The position numbers and the translations under genes were made by a program. The notes beneath the pieces were generated by a model that was not told the origin of the DNA, did not search any database, and was given only the letters and a program-made list of their open reading frames with translations. From Epiperipatus broadwayi (taxonomy: Eukaryota; Onychophora; Udeonychophora; Euonychophora; Peripatidae), in NCBI GenBank assembly GCA_028023455.1, contig JAQFVV010006472.1, positions 136,001-200,000 of the forward strand: DNA of 64,000 bases, in the 5' to 3' direction. Positions 24,270 to 36,895 of the stretch are shown piece by piece. How positions within the stretch are numbered: position 1 is the stretch's first letter; every line of letters begins with the position of its first letter.

Positions 24270-25736
24270 AATTTTTCTAGCATTCTGGCCGTTCCACATT
24301 GCATAAACTGATTATCACTTCTCTGAAGACTATGATTGTTCCTAAATTCACAAGGCATTGGGATGACAGATATTTCAATCCCACTGGTATGACTCAGAGT
24401 TCTCCATCACTTATTGCAATCAGGGTTTTACGTATATCCTTAATGGCCATGAACACTTTTCAGCTATTATTAATATAGTTCTATTGACTTTTAAAAATGT
24501 ATACTTAACTGCTTCACAGAGATTTATCTTTCTTTTATTTATCCTTGCTGAATATTTACTGTTTCCTTATTTCCTTTTGTTTATCACTGACATTCATTTT
24601 CAACATGGCACAGTGAGTATACTTATTGATATTTTTTTAATATGCACATTTTATTTGTCTCCGATTATTTCCTCAATATATATTCACTTCCAAGAGATTA
24701 TTAAAAATTACTGACCATAGACTTGCCCAGTAAAAAATGATTAAGTTATTCTATTATTTTAAATGTGAAGCTCATAATTATCCAATATATCGATACAGAA
24801 TTAAAATTCATTACTTTTTCTGTTTGTAAATAATAATATCTTATGAATTTTTATCCAACTTCTTTTTAATATATAACAACAAAAAAAGAAAAAAAAAACA
24901 AGTTACTTATTTTTACAATCAAGAAGTTTGCTTCCTTTTTCTTTTTCCCCCTTTTTTTTTCTTCAATTTTATAGTAAACGATTGTTTGACACTAGTTGAT
25001 TGGTTGATATTTCCCATCTTTTCTGTTAAAAGTTTTGGTTTATTTTTTTAAAATGACAGTTTCATTTTTGTTTTATATATTAAGATATTATACTTTTTAG
25101 AAAGTAAATAAAGATACAATTTACTCTTTGTTTTAATTGTAGATCATTATTTTGTAAATTTGATAAATATTTATCTACTTTTAAGCATAACACCCCAATT
25201 TGACTATAAATAATTTCTATTTTTAAAATCAAATGCACACAAACAATAATTATCAGTGGTCTCTACAACCATCATGTTTACAAAAACAATTTGAACTTCA
25301 CTGGTTTTAAATACTAAATTATATTAATTGTCTATCTATCTGCATATATACGACTCTATAGGTTATCATTTATATGTATGTTGAGTTAATTGTTTTATTT
25401 GTCAGAACTTTTATAAATTTCCATTAACTAAACCCAAGTTCAAACCCTAAAATCTAATATGTAATTATTGTTTTTCCTAATTTACCAAGCAAATATCACT
25501 GGGTTTAACAAAATTTAAAAGTATACAACAAAATTTTATTTTAGAATAGAGTGGACTAATAAAAAGTGCACAATATATACATTATATGAGTAAAATTTAT
25601 TTAAAGTAAACTTACATATATTAAGTGATGTTCATTTACAATATAATTTTGGTAAGCATTTTTTTAAAAAATAAAAAATTTCCAATGAAAATACAAATGT
25701 TAAATATTTTTCATTTAAAAAAATATTTCAATTTTT
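24270..25736. other. Unannotated AT-rich stretch
   Basis: No gene, RNA or repeat partner was seen. Several homopolymer runs and a hydrophobic open frame at 24484-24714 are explained by T-richness. Confidence 0.45.
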
Positions 25737-25743
25737 TTCATCA

Positions 25744-25795
<52 letters not shown>

Positions 25796-25803
25796 ATGAA
25801 AAA
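25737..25803. repeat. (TA)n hairpin, arms TTTTTTCATCAC/GTGATGAAAAAA
   Basis: A (TA)n tract of about 45 bases is flanked by perfectly complementary 12 bp arms, so the flank has been duplicated in inverted orientation. Confidence 0.85.
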
Positions 25804-26008
25804 AATAGAATATATTTATACATAAAGAGTATACATTTTAACTTTTACCAGAAATATCTAATAATATATATATATATTTTTTTTTTCAACTATAAGTGTC
25901 CAGTCAATTTAAAGTATGATATAGTTTTACATTTTTATTTAGTGTCAATACTAAAAACTTAAAAATAATAGAGATAATTTTATACTAATATATATAAATA
26001 ATAATATA

Positions 26009-26887
26009 TATAAAATAATACATATAAAATTAAATTTACAAAAGTAGAATTTGAAGATAAAATTAAATATTTAGATGTAGAAATTAATATAGATAAAGAT
26101 AACAAAATTAAGTTAAAATATTTTATTAAAGAACATAAATTAAGGAAAATTATTCATGTAGATTCACAACAAGCATGTGTACAAAAATTGGCTGTTATTA
26201 AAAATTTTAAATATAGGAATGATAAATATAATATAGATAAAAGTGTAGCTCAATTACAAAAGAATCAATTTATTAAATTATATAAATATTATGTATATAA
26301 TCCTAAAATTATTAAAACTATTTTTTTTAATTCTAAGACATCTGTTGTAGGTAATAATATTTCTGAGAAAAATAGTTGTATTGATAATGGTAATAATGAA
26401 TCAAGTAAGAAATGGATTAGACTTTCATATTGTCCTAAGATATGTAATATATTAAGGTATAACAAAAATTATATTGAGAAGGATGTAAATATTGACCGGT
26501 CAAACAGTAAAAATCTTGATCTATTAATAAGTAATTATAGGTTAAGAAATGATATACAATATAAAAAAGAAATTGTATATAAAATCACATGCAAAATTTG
26601 TAAAATGGTTTATTTTGGGCATACTGGCAAACAATTAGAGGTAAGAGCCAAAGAACATAATAATGCAATTAATAAAAAAGATGATAAATCTATATTATAT
26701 ATTCACTATTTAAAATATGGGCATAGAATAGATGCTACAAAAAGTATTAAATGTTTAAATTTTATCAAAGATTCAAAAAGAAGACAAATATACGAAACAT
26801 TATATTAAAAATAATTTAAATATTTGTATGAATAATTACAAGACTTCTATAAATTTGGTTAATAACTGGTTATTTAAAAATGAATAG
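26009..26887 (+). pseudogene. Penelope-like element: RT end plus GIY-YIG endonuclease
   Basis: The frame is open from after a stop at about 26006 and has no good start codon, so this is a 5'-truncated copy. The first part (DKIKYLDVEINIDKDNKIKL, then a KEHKLRKIIHVDS segment) fits the end of a PLE reverse transcriptase, with its F/Y-L-D-V motif and the following H...S region. It continues into the endonuclease: IVYKITCKICKMVYFGHTGK with the Cys-x2-Cys pair special to Penelope enzymes, the YFG form of 'YIG', and the catalytic-type R-x2-E-H in LEVRAKEH. A one-base shift near 26795 ends the first frame at 26806. In the next frame the usual C-terminal phrase follows, INLVNNWLFKNE with stop at 26885-26887. 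The element is dead, but two close motif sets make the family secure. (TA)n lies upstream. Confidence 0.8.
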
Positions 26888-27113
26888 AAAATTATATAAA
26901 TTGACATATATATAATTGTAAAAAAAATGCATGTAATTTATTTATTTATTATATGGTTATGATATAGTCAATTATTTTGTAATTACTGGATTTATATGTA
27001 GGTTTTGATTTATTTTAATGATTTATATTTGTATTGGTTGTTTTAATTTCATTATTGAATACTAGATAGTTTTATGTCTGTAATAGTTCATTAACATAAT
27101 AGATTATTAATAT

Positions 27114-27148
27114 TTGAAAAGGGCACCAAATCAGATGCCGAAAAAGTC
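27114..27148 (+). ncRNA. Degenerate hammerhead-like sequence downstream of the PLE ORF
   Basis: TTGAAAA sits in place of CUGAUGA, followed by a perfect stem II GGCA/TGCC (27122-27125 with 27136-27139), GAAA at 27140-27143 and a GTC triplet at 27146-27148. The first core is mutated and stem I is not convincing, so activity is not expected. The position, about 230 bp after the PLE stop, is where the pseudo-LTR ribozyme of a PLE would be. Confidence 0.35.
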
Positions 27149-27270
27149 TTTTTATGTATATATATATATATATGTATATATATATAAATGATATTTATAT
27201 AGCTGTTGTAAGAATTTATTATTTTCTGATTATTATTTTATGAAAGAACAGCATAAAAATATATTTATTA

Positions 27271-27283
27271 TTTTCCAATTTGA

Positions 27284-27319
<36 letters not shown>

Positions 27320-27333
27320 TCAAATTGGAAAAT

Positions 27334-27370
<37 letters not shown>

Positions 27371-27371
27371 T
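27271..27371. repeat. Nested (TA)n hairpins
   Basis: TTTTCCAATTTGATAATTAT (27271-27290) pairs perfectly with 27313-27332 across (AT)n. Directly after it TAAAATAT (27333-27340) pairs with ATATTTTA (27364-27371) across a second (AT)n. Confidence 0.85.
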
Positions 27372-27614
27372 TATTGGCCATGGACTAATAAAAAAATAAT
27401 TGTTTGTTCAACCACGATTGGGCTTTTTACATTTAACTTCAAATCAAAATGTGAGGGATCCAGAAATTAATGAAGTCAATCCCTATCTTTTATAACTAGG
27501 GATTGACTTAATTAATTTCTGGAATACTTCCCCATGTTTTGATTGCAAGTTAAATCTAAAAACACTAATTGTGTTTGAACAAACAATAATTTTATTAGTG
27601 CACAATCAATAAAA
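27368..27614. mobile_element. Palindromic MITE, ~117 bp arms
   Basis: Arms 27368-27484 and 27498-27614 are imperfect inverted repeats around a short TATCTTTTATAAC-type centre. Paired landmarks are ATTGTTTGTTCAA / TTGAACAAACAAT and AAGTCAATCCCT / AGGGATTGACTT. There is no coding capacity. It is a foldback element of unknown superfamily; no target duplication could be fixed because the left side is (TA)n-rich. Confidence 0.75.
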
Positions 27615-28479
27615 CATTTAATATTAAAAAAAAAATTTTTATCTTCAATTTGAGGTAAAAAAAATAAATAAATTCACCATGTTGATTGCTGTGTGTTGGT
27701 GAGCAGGCCATTCATTTTTATATACTACATGAATATATATGTCAATAATTTAGTGTAGCATATATATGTAATCCTATAGAAGGAAATTAACCTTCAAACA
27801 TGCACTGCTGTATTTGCAACAACAACAAGAACATATGGAGTGAAAATCAATAATTTTCCCTGCTTAGTTTCTTTAAGACCTCAAAGAGGGATCAAAGAAT
27901 CTTCTTTTAATTAACAGCAGTAAACATCTTTCTGCATTCATATATATTAAATAAACAAATAAATAATTTTATCTTCTCTTGTTTATAAACTATACCGGTA
28001 GCTATTTCAATAAATATATATTATTCCCCTTTATTATATATGTATATTTTTACTTAAATATATTTTGTTTTCACAAAAAAGTTTTCTACTATCTAAAATA
28101 AGACCCTTTAAATTTTGTCCTAAAAAAACTCAGCAGAAATAGTTCCTAATGGTCATTTTTATTGCATATTATTTTTATGTGCATATTATTTCAGATACAA
28201 AATTTATGTTGACAAACAATGTTATTGTCTGTAATTTAGTTTATCTAGACTTGTTAAAACTGCAGTAGCACAGAATCTTAAGCACTTTTTTAAAAATATT
28301 TAGCAAATTAATTATAAAGTATTCATTAAATTTTAAAATTTATTTTATACTATTTAGCTATACTTTTAAAATGTTTCTTTTTAAAAATTTAGAAAAAAAT
28401 TGTTACTTTTTACTACGTTTGACGTTTTGTTTTTTTTTGTTTGTTTTTTTTTTTGCAACTCAATTTCAATATTATCTTT

Positions 28480-28680
28480 GTTTTGTTTTTATATTTGACG
28501 AGTGCTGGTTTACCACAAAATACGTTTATTGGTGATTATTTATCTTTTCAACTTGTGTGTGATCAAGTGTGTCAGCAGTACAAAATAGCGTGGATAATTG
28601 AGAGTCATGTGCGTGTGAAAGTCTGAGTTCAAACCCCCTATATATTATATATTGAGGTGCAGGTATGAAAAAGACTGTAC
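28480..28680 (+). mobile_element. tRNA-like SINE, copy 1
   Basis: Shared with 57625-57830. Common landmarks are GGTTTACCA-type start, ATTTATCTTTTCAAC, GTGTGTGATCA, CGTGTGAAAGTCTGAGTTC. GAGTTCAAACCC at 28625-28636 fits the polymerase III B box (GGTTCGAANCC), and TGTGATCAAGTGTGTCAGC about 60 bp upstream could be a worn A box. There is no long poly(A) tail. Confidence 0.5.
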
Positions 28681-28689
28681 TGTATAAAT

Positions 28690-29441
28690 AATATATATCT
28701 TAAACTCATTTAATAATTTATTTATTTTTTTGGTTTATAATTCTTTTTTTACATAAAGTAAATTAAATGTATTTATTTTTGTTCATGATTTTTGAGTAAT
28801 TAGAGAACCAAGTAACAAATTAATGCTTTTACAGGATTGATTAACCAAAGATATATAACGCGTCGGTAATCTTATTTGTTTACTTTGGAAAGTTTTATTT
28901 AAAAACGGTATAAATAATGTAATAAAATGTAATTGATAATGTGAAGAGTTTCTGGAATCTTTTATTGTGTATATTGCAATAATAATGTAATTTTATAACT
29001 TCAAAAATGTAAATTAATCTCAAAAATAAATATAAAATTTATATTTTTAAAATATATATGTATATTATAAAGCAAAACTCCATTACAAAATCATTTTGTT
29101 AGTTTATTTATTTGTTTATTATAAGTAAAATACTTTTGAAAATTTGTAAATATTTTTAGATAAGATTTTTTACATAAATGGGATTTAATTGTAGAATATT
29201 AATTTGTAGTTGCTTAACATTTTTATAGATTTTTCTGACAATCATTATAAATTTACAATAATAAAATTACTAATGTTGGCTTGGTGTAATATTAATATTA
29301 TTTACTTTTTTATTAGTTTTACAATGCTCTATATAATTACAACCCACTATTGATGATTTTGATTTCACAGCAATCTTCAGAACTATAACAATTACATGAA
29401 TACAAATATACATGAATATATAATTTTACAATATATATATA
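28690..29441. other. Unannotated AT-rich stretch
   Basis: No gene or repeat partner was recognised; it ends in (TA)n. Confidence 0.45.
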
Positions 29442-31635
29442 TTGTAACGAGCACAGACGTTCGTTACATTGTTTTTTTTTTATATTATTAAACAAGTTAA
29501 AATAAGAAGTTCGCATTTAAAAATTTTCTTTAAGAATTAAAAATTGAAATTAAATATCATCTTAAACTCGTACATGTTAAATCGCACAGATAATGAAAAA
29601 TTATTAAAATAAAACTTTATTAAAGAAAAAGTATTTTAAAACTAAATTTTAAAAAGATTTGGAGATAAAATTATATCTTTAAATTTATCTTTAAATATAT
29701 TTTTGATTTGGAAAACAGGGTAATTAATCAGAAATGGAAATGATTGTTAATTAGTTAAATGTAAACCAGCCTTGGGCATTTAAATGTAAAAACATCAGTC
29801 AGATAGGAAAACAATAGAAACTGTTAGCAAATAAGAAGAAATCCCTATGGAATCGGACTGCAGCGAAAGGACCATCTCATCGGTGACGTAATGTAAATTC
29901 AATCCTTCACATTAATATAAAAAGGACAAGTTTGGAAATTATTAATTAGTGAGTTATTATGATTATTACGATGTGACAGATAGATGTTAGTGCGGAGGTG
30001 CGGGAGAAGAGATTGAAGGACGCACGTTCAATCCCTTCAGTTTTGCTAGTAAAGAAAGAGAAATGAACTATCGTTTCCTACATTGAGGACCAATTAAACT
30101 AAAAAACCTCCGAATGAATAAATAAAACAATGGCTAAATGGATACCAATCTTAGGACGGCGTGGGAATTCACGTTCATGGCAAGCAACGGATAAAGATGA
30201 ACTTTTTAAACCGTAAGAACTTTATAAATAATGAACATTAAATTAAAATTTTCCATATTTAAATGATTGCAATATTATCCTATCTGACCAACTTAATTTA
30301 TTAATAATGTTATTTGATGTATTTTTTATTTATTTATTTAAAATCATTTCCATTTATTTAATTTTGTTCTTTAAGTTTTATTATGATTTCTGTTTTCCGT
30401 TAAGTTAAATTATATAAATGTTAAACTTAAGTCGGGCGTGAATGGCTGTATAGATTTGTAAAGTTATATTAGGGGAGGGTAATCTTAGGTTATTTGTTTC
30501 GTGGTTAAATTGGGTCAATGGATTGGATATATTGGTGTGATTAGTAGATGTAATATTGATTCGCTACGGGCAGAATCGCTTCATACGCCGCACACTTCCG
30601 TTTGCCTATGGAAGGAATTATAAGTCGGATACCGCAGTTCCTTTCTATGGAGTTTTTTGTTTTATTGCTCTTCTTTGCAGATAGATGTAATATTCCTATC
30701 TCATAAGAGGCAATTTCTTCTTTTAACCTTTTGTGCTGCCGTATTTTATTACATTGAATACATCGATGTATCAGATGAATTGATGCCAGTTTGACTACGA
30801 ATTTTAGCCTAAGGTTAAATAGGGATAGAATGTTTATTTTCAAAAGCAAATTTATGTGGTCTATTCATACTCGATCCTAAATAAAAATGCATTAAATTTA
30901 AGTTGTTTATAGACGCTTGCATGGATTGTTTATTGGTTAACTATGTTTTGCGTTTCCATATTTGATCAAAATATATAGACATTCGATAAATAATGATACC
31001 TTACGGTGAGTATCTAAAATGTATTTATTCGGATGTCTTTTAAGTTATTGGTGACAATGCAAGTATCTTATGGTGAATACTATTGGGTTACGTATAAATT
31101 TCCCTCCGCAATTGTCAGTAATCAATGATTTTATATTTTGATCGTTTATGTTTACTTTGAAATGTTTTTAACCGTGTAATCTATGTAACCGATCTATAGC
31201 AACATATTAAAACAAGCTTTTATAATCCCATCTGTGCGAACTTAATTAAAATGTAAACTTATAATATAATAGAAATTAAAATGTAAATTAAAATCTAAGG
31301 TAAAGTTAAAAATAATGTTAAAATGTAAAACTAATACTAAAATAATTTTAAATCTTATATATATGTGCATAAATAAATGTTTGTATGTTAATTACTGGCA
31401 GTGGCTTATTTTATTTCTTTTTTTATATATACTCTTAGATTATCTTATTAAATCTCTGCTATTCCACTGAGCTAGTGACATGGGCTAACGACCGGAATCA
31501 AAATTTAAAAAAAAAAAAAAATTTTTTTTTTGACTTACGTATCTGCCTACTTTATAAATTTTTCTAGGTTCAAAATGCCTAGATGGCGCCCCATAGTGCA
31601 GATTACATTAAGTACCATTCTCCGTATCGTTACAA
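29442..31635 (+). mobile_element. LTR-like or short-TIR element E2
   Basis: The ends are exactly complementary, TTGTAACG (29442-29449) and CGTTACAA (31628-31635), both flanked by (TA)n. Read as TGTAACG...CGTTACA they also have the TG...CA ends of an LTR. A promoter-like TATAAAAAGG lies at 29916-29925 with a CRE-like TGACGTAA upstream near 29884, which favours a ~2.2 kb solo LTR. The minus-strand frame 30541-30849 has no known motif. The interior is less AT-rich than its surroundings. No second full copy is in the window, although CCGTTACAA/(TA)n junctions recur at 11007 and 20748. Confidence 0.5.
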
Positions 31636-31639
31636 TATA

Positions 31640-33117
31640 TATATATTATAACCATTATTTACATACCTACATATATTTTATATACCTCTCTATATAATTA
31701 TTATCTTTTTATATGTAATACATTTTAACCTTTTTTATATTTTATATTTATCAATCAATACTTCCTATAATCATATATATATATAATTTTTATTTCATTT
31801 ATTTTTTATTTTAGTCTTTTTTGTTAAATATTTAACTCTAATGTTATATATTCATATTTTTATATTTTACATTATTATTATTATTCATTAAAGTAACATT
31901 CAATATGTATAATTTTCTTTAACATATAATGTTATTTCTTTTTATCTTTTATGTTTTAACAATAATCTTTAATAATCTTTTAAGTTACATAGCTTTACAT
32001 AACATTGATTGTAAAGATTACAGGCACAAATCCGGTGTCATATTAAAAGTTATGTACAATCACTAAATTAATCTTGATTATTATTCTTTTAATTGTTAAT
32101 CTTGTAGTGTACTAGGGAGATAACTTATAATTTATATAGCATAAAATCGAGTTATTGGTGCTATACAAAGAACAAAGTCAATTCAGAATATCAGAAGATA
32201 TACCCTCCCACAGCACATGCAACAACTTTCATTCTGTGCTCACTGCATCTTCACCATTGGCAATAATACCAGAAGACATCCATCTATATTCATCAATAAG
32301 CTCTAACAAATCAAGACCTGAGACAACCATATTGCACTCCCTGATATTTTTGCTGCCACCTGGTCACTACTAAAACAAATATATAATCTGTAATAGGTCA
32401 TAATCCAACAATAACCCCATTGAATAGCATTCAATGGTAACATCTATTACTCTCAATAAAACTCATTTTCACTAACTGCCTTCAACTTCATCCACCATCA
32501 GACTACAGAATTTATTTCCCATATATCACATTCTATCAGCTGTCACCATATGGAATTCTTTTTATCTTTTATTACTAATTATTTTAATCTACTTTTTATT
32601 ATTTTTTGACATACTTTATACTGACCTTCTACTTATATTTTCAAATTTTAGCTGCCAAATTTTTAAATTTTACATTTATACTTAGTAGTTTCCTTTTTCT
32701 ATTTTTTATATAATTAAATCTATTGTTATTTTTAATCCCTATTAATATTTTATATCAAAAATTTCTAGGCCCAAATCTCTATTTAATACTGACTTAATAT
32801 TATTAATATAAATAGCTTCTTTTATTCTTTTATTCCTTTTATTATTGGTAAATTGCATCATTTTTACATAATTTTTACCAAAACTCATACTCTGTTTCTA
32901 ATGTATGTAAATATATCAGCAAAGTTCTATCATATTTATGTCTTCTATATATTGAATTTTTTGTTTCTCCTATATAATTTACTTTTATATTATTAATTTA
33001 CATAGAAGGTAGGTATAAAATATGTTAAAACATAATAATAAATAGGTTAAAATAATCAGTAATAAAAGATAGAAGCAAATAATATCATAGATTAAAGAAA
33101 ATTACACATATTGAATG
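31640..33117. other. AT-rich stretch with a weak repeat match
   Basis: 32235-32350 resembles 39470-39580 (both contain a CCAGAAGACATCCATC / CCAAGAGGCATCCAGT block, then CATTCATCAATAA, and AACCATA before a GC-richer end). This suggests two old copies of one family, the second lying downstream of a LINE tail. The open frame 32155-32373 crosses this block but is not conserved as protein. Nothing else was recognised. Confidence 0.4.
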
Positions 33118-34463
<1,346 letters not shown>

Positions 34464-34931
34464 CTGGATGCTAGACACTTCAGCTAGAAATATCATCTTT
34501 GTAACAATAATAGAGTTTTGTTGTAATATTTGTGGGCATGGGTCTGCACCCCTCATTTTTTCCACAGGGATTAATGATGGTATTTGTTGAGGGTCTGGTT
34601 TATGGGTGCAGGCTGGTGATGATTATTGCCACTACCCAGAAAACTTGTTGGGAGGGTACAGGGTCAATGTTTTAGCACCTTGTACCCCCCTTGATCAATT
34701 GCTTTTGGGCAGTGCAGATCTGTGCTCATCCATGTATAGACACACATTAAGCAAAATTATACAAACCTTTTACGGATATATTTGTTATCGAGCGTACATA
34801 CTTTGTAAACCTGGCAATAATTGTTTTGCCTTGTAACATTGAACACTTTGTAATCTTCCATGGGTAAGTGTACCCGATATTTTTTTTGTAATCTTTTGAC
34901 TAATAAAGGTTACTTTTGAGAAAAAAAAAAA
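34464..34931 (+). mobile_element. Poly(A)-ended retroposon, copy 2
   Basis: Partner of 12451-12899. It starts CTGGATGCTAG and ends with CTAATAAAGG at about 34899-34908, followed by a short unique piece and an A11 tail at 34921-34931. The distance from signal to tail is that of a normal polyadenylated transcript, which supports reverse transcription of an RNA polymerase II-type RNA. It has diverged from copy 1 by many substitutions and small indels. Confidence 0.75.
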
Positions 34932-34934
34932 CAT

Positions 34935-36662
34935 ATAGATTCCAAAGTAAAAGCAATATCTAGATATTATATAAAAGATCACCATTTTTATATTAGTTTC
35001 TTATAATATATTTTTTTGGAATAGTTTTGAATTGAACTAACATTTTTTCTTTTGGTTTTTATTACAAAGTTATATAACTTAGCAGAAAGTAAAATGTGTT
35101 TTTGAATAATAATATTGATAATGATAAGATATAAGAACAGCTTAAAAATTTTATAGTTTTTGTTTCTTTTATATAGAACAGTTTGACGGCTATGGCTATC
35201 TCAATGTTTTTAAAAAAACTCTAGCTCATAAATACTGGAACAAAATCATGAGTATTGCCAATGAAAACTAGAAATATCTTTAGAAAATATCAACATTTTC
35301 TTAATTTTATCTTAAATTTAAGATTTTTTATAAGATTTTAATACTATATCATGTCATTTTCTACGTTTCAAATTCATAAAAGAGTATTTTTGTTTTTGAA
35401 TAGCTGGTTTAATATGTAACTCAAAATCTTTGTCAAGTTTATTAATTGTATTAAATATAAAATGTTGCAAACTTTATAATGGTTTATATTTTCTTATTGG
35501 AATTTATACGTATCAATTTGTTATTTTAAAATGATTTTATGTATTTTATAAATAACTAAAGGATTAAATGTAAAATAAATTGTTTTATTTATTGCTGACT
35601 TTTTAAGTAAAGAATGAATTATTTTGTACCATTTAAATTGTGATATTTATTAAGTTGTTAGCGATAATTTATTGCTGACAAATTTATAATCATAGATAGA
35701 AAAAGGTTATATGAAAAAGCTTTGGAGATCAACCAACATTCTGATGTTACTCTAAATAAATGTCATGCCACAATTAATATGTCAACTTAAAAATGTTTAA
35801 TTAACTTTAATTATTTTATGTCTTTAAAAACTTTTCTAGTAAAATTTAATATGTTAAATTAGATTTAGTAGACAGTTAAGTGTTTTGTTTTTTTATTGTG
35901 TGACTTAAATGCTTGATTACATAGAACATGTATTTGTATAGTAATGATAATCAACATATTTTTTTATCTTTGTTGGGAATATTTTTAAAAAAAAACAATA
36001 AATGAAATATATCACGATATGATAGTAAGTAAATAATGAAGTCTTAGATTTAGAAATAGAATAAATATTTTAAGCACTAATAAAATTATATATATGTAAC
36101 AATTATTATAAAGAATAAAAATAATCAAGCAAATGGTAAAATTATTAAATACCCCTCAACATCTTTCTCTCCAATGAGATGGGGATAATAGTAAAGTCAT
36201 TAATACACTGCTGGATATAGACCTACACAGATTTAAAGAACTATGTAAAGAAAGGTATACTTAGTAATTCTAACAATTTTAATAAGTTCCAAGTATATCA
36301 TATTTATTAAATATGATTCCCAGACCAACTATGTGTAAATATAATTACTATAATTCACAAGCAGGTTCTTAAAGAATCATTCTAACAGCTTGCAAACAAC
36401 TGACATTTTCTCAAATTCATTTTGTTGATAGTTTTTATCTAACCAATTAATTGTCATTAGCATGAGAAATTAGGCATTATTACCAAGTTTTCTAAATCAC
36501 AGTGACATATCTGATTTAATGCAGATATCTGGGCAGAAAATAACATTTCTACAAAAGGAAATAAAAATCATTAATAAAATGATGTATAGTTTAACACATT
36601 ACATCCCCGACAAGATTTAATAACACACAATTATGTTGGAAGATCTATATTTTATAAACCAC
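34935..36662. other. Unannotated AT-rich stretch
   Basis: No supported feature was seen. Confidence 0.45.
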
Positions 36663-36664
36663 TT

Positions 36665-36893
36665 TTGTTAAAACAGGCAAACTCACTATACATATTGCCA
36701 CACACAGCAAGCTGGTGTAATCAATGGATGTCAGAAGGCTTGTGCATAAAATCCCCATCTACTGCCTACTCATCCTATATCCCCAGACTAGTTTCTGTCT
36801 TGTGACCTTCATCAGTGAGAAGCCTTGAATCTGAGAGCATCTCTCTAGCTTGCTGTGTGTGGCAATACATATAATGAGTTTTGTCTGTTTTAA
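36665..36893. mobile_element. Foldback element with hammerhead-like core
   Basis: Inverted arms of about 45 bp flank a ~135 bp centre. Key pairing: GCCACACACAGCAAGCT (36698-36714) with AGCTTGCTGTGTGTGGC, continuing outward through TTGTTAAAACAG / CTGTTTTAACAA. The centre holds a hammerhead-like core on the minus strand and is related to 56670-56760. There is no coding frame. It could be a MITE that captured a ribozyme or a foldback derivative of a retrozyme. Confidence 0.7.
36781..36820 (-). ncRNA. Hammerhead-like ribozyme in a foldback element
   Basis: On the minus strand: stem I UCUCA/UGGGG (five pairs including one or more G-U); CUGAUGA at 36815-36809; stem II GUC/GAC with loop ACAA and a mismatched base pair at its foot; GAAA at 36795-36792; minimal self-complementary stem III ACUAGU; triplet G-U-C. 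The core bases are intact but stems I and II are weak, so activity is uncertain. Confidence 0.55.
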
Positions 36894-36895
36894 CA

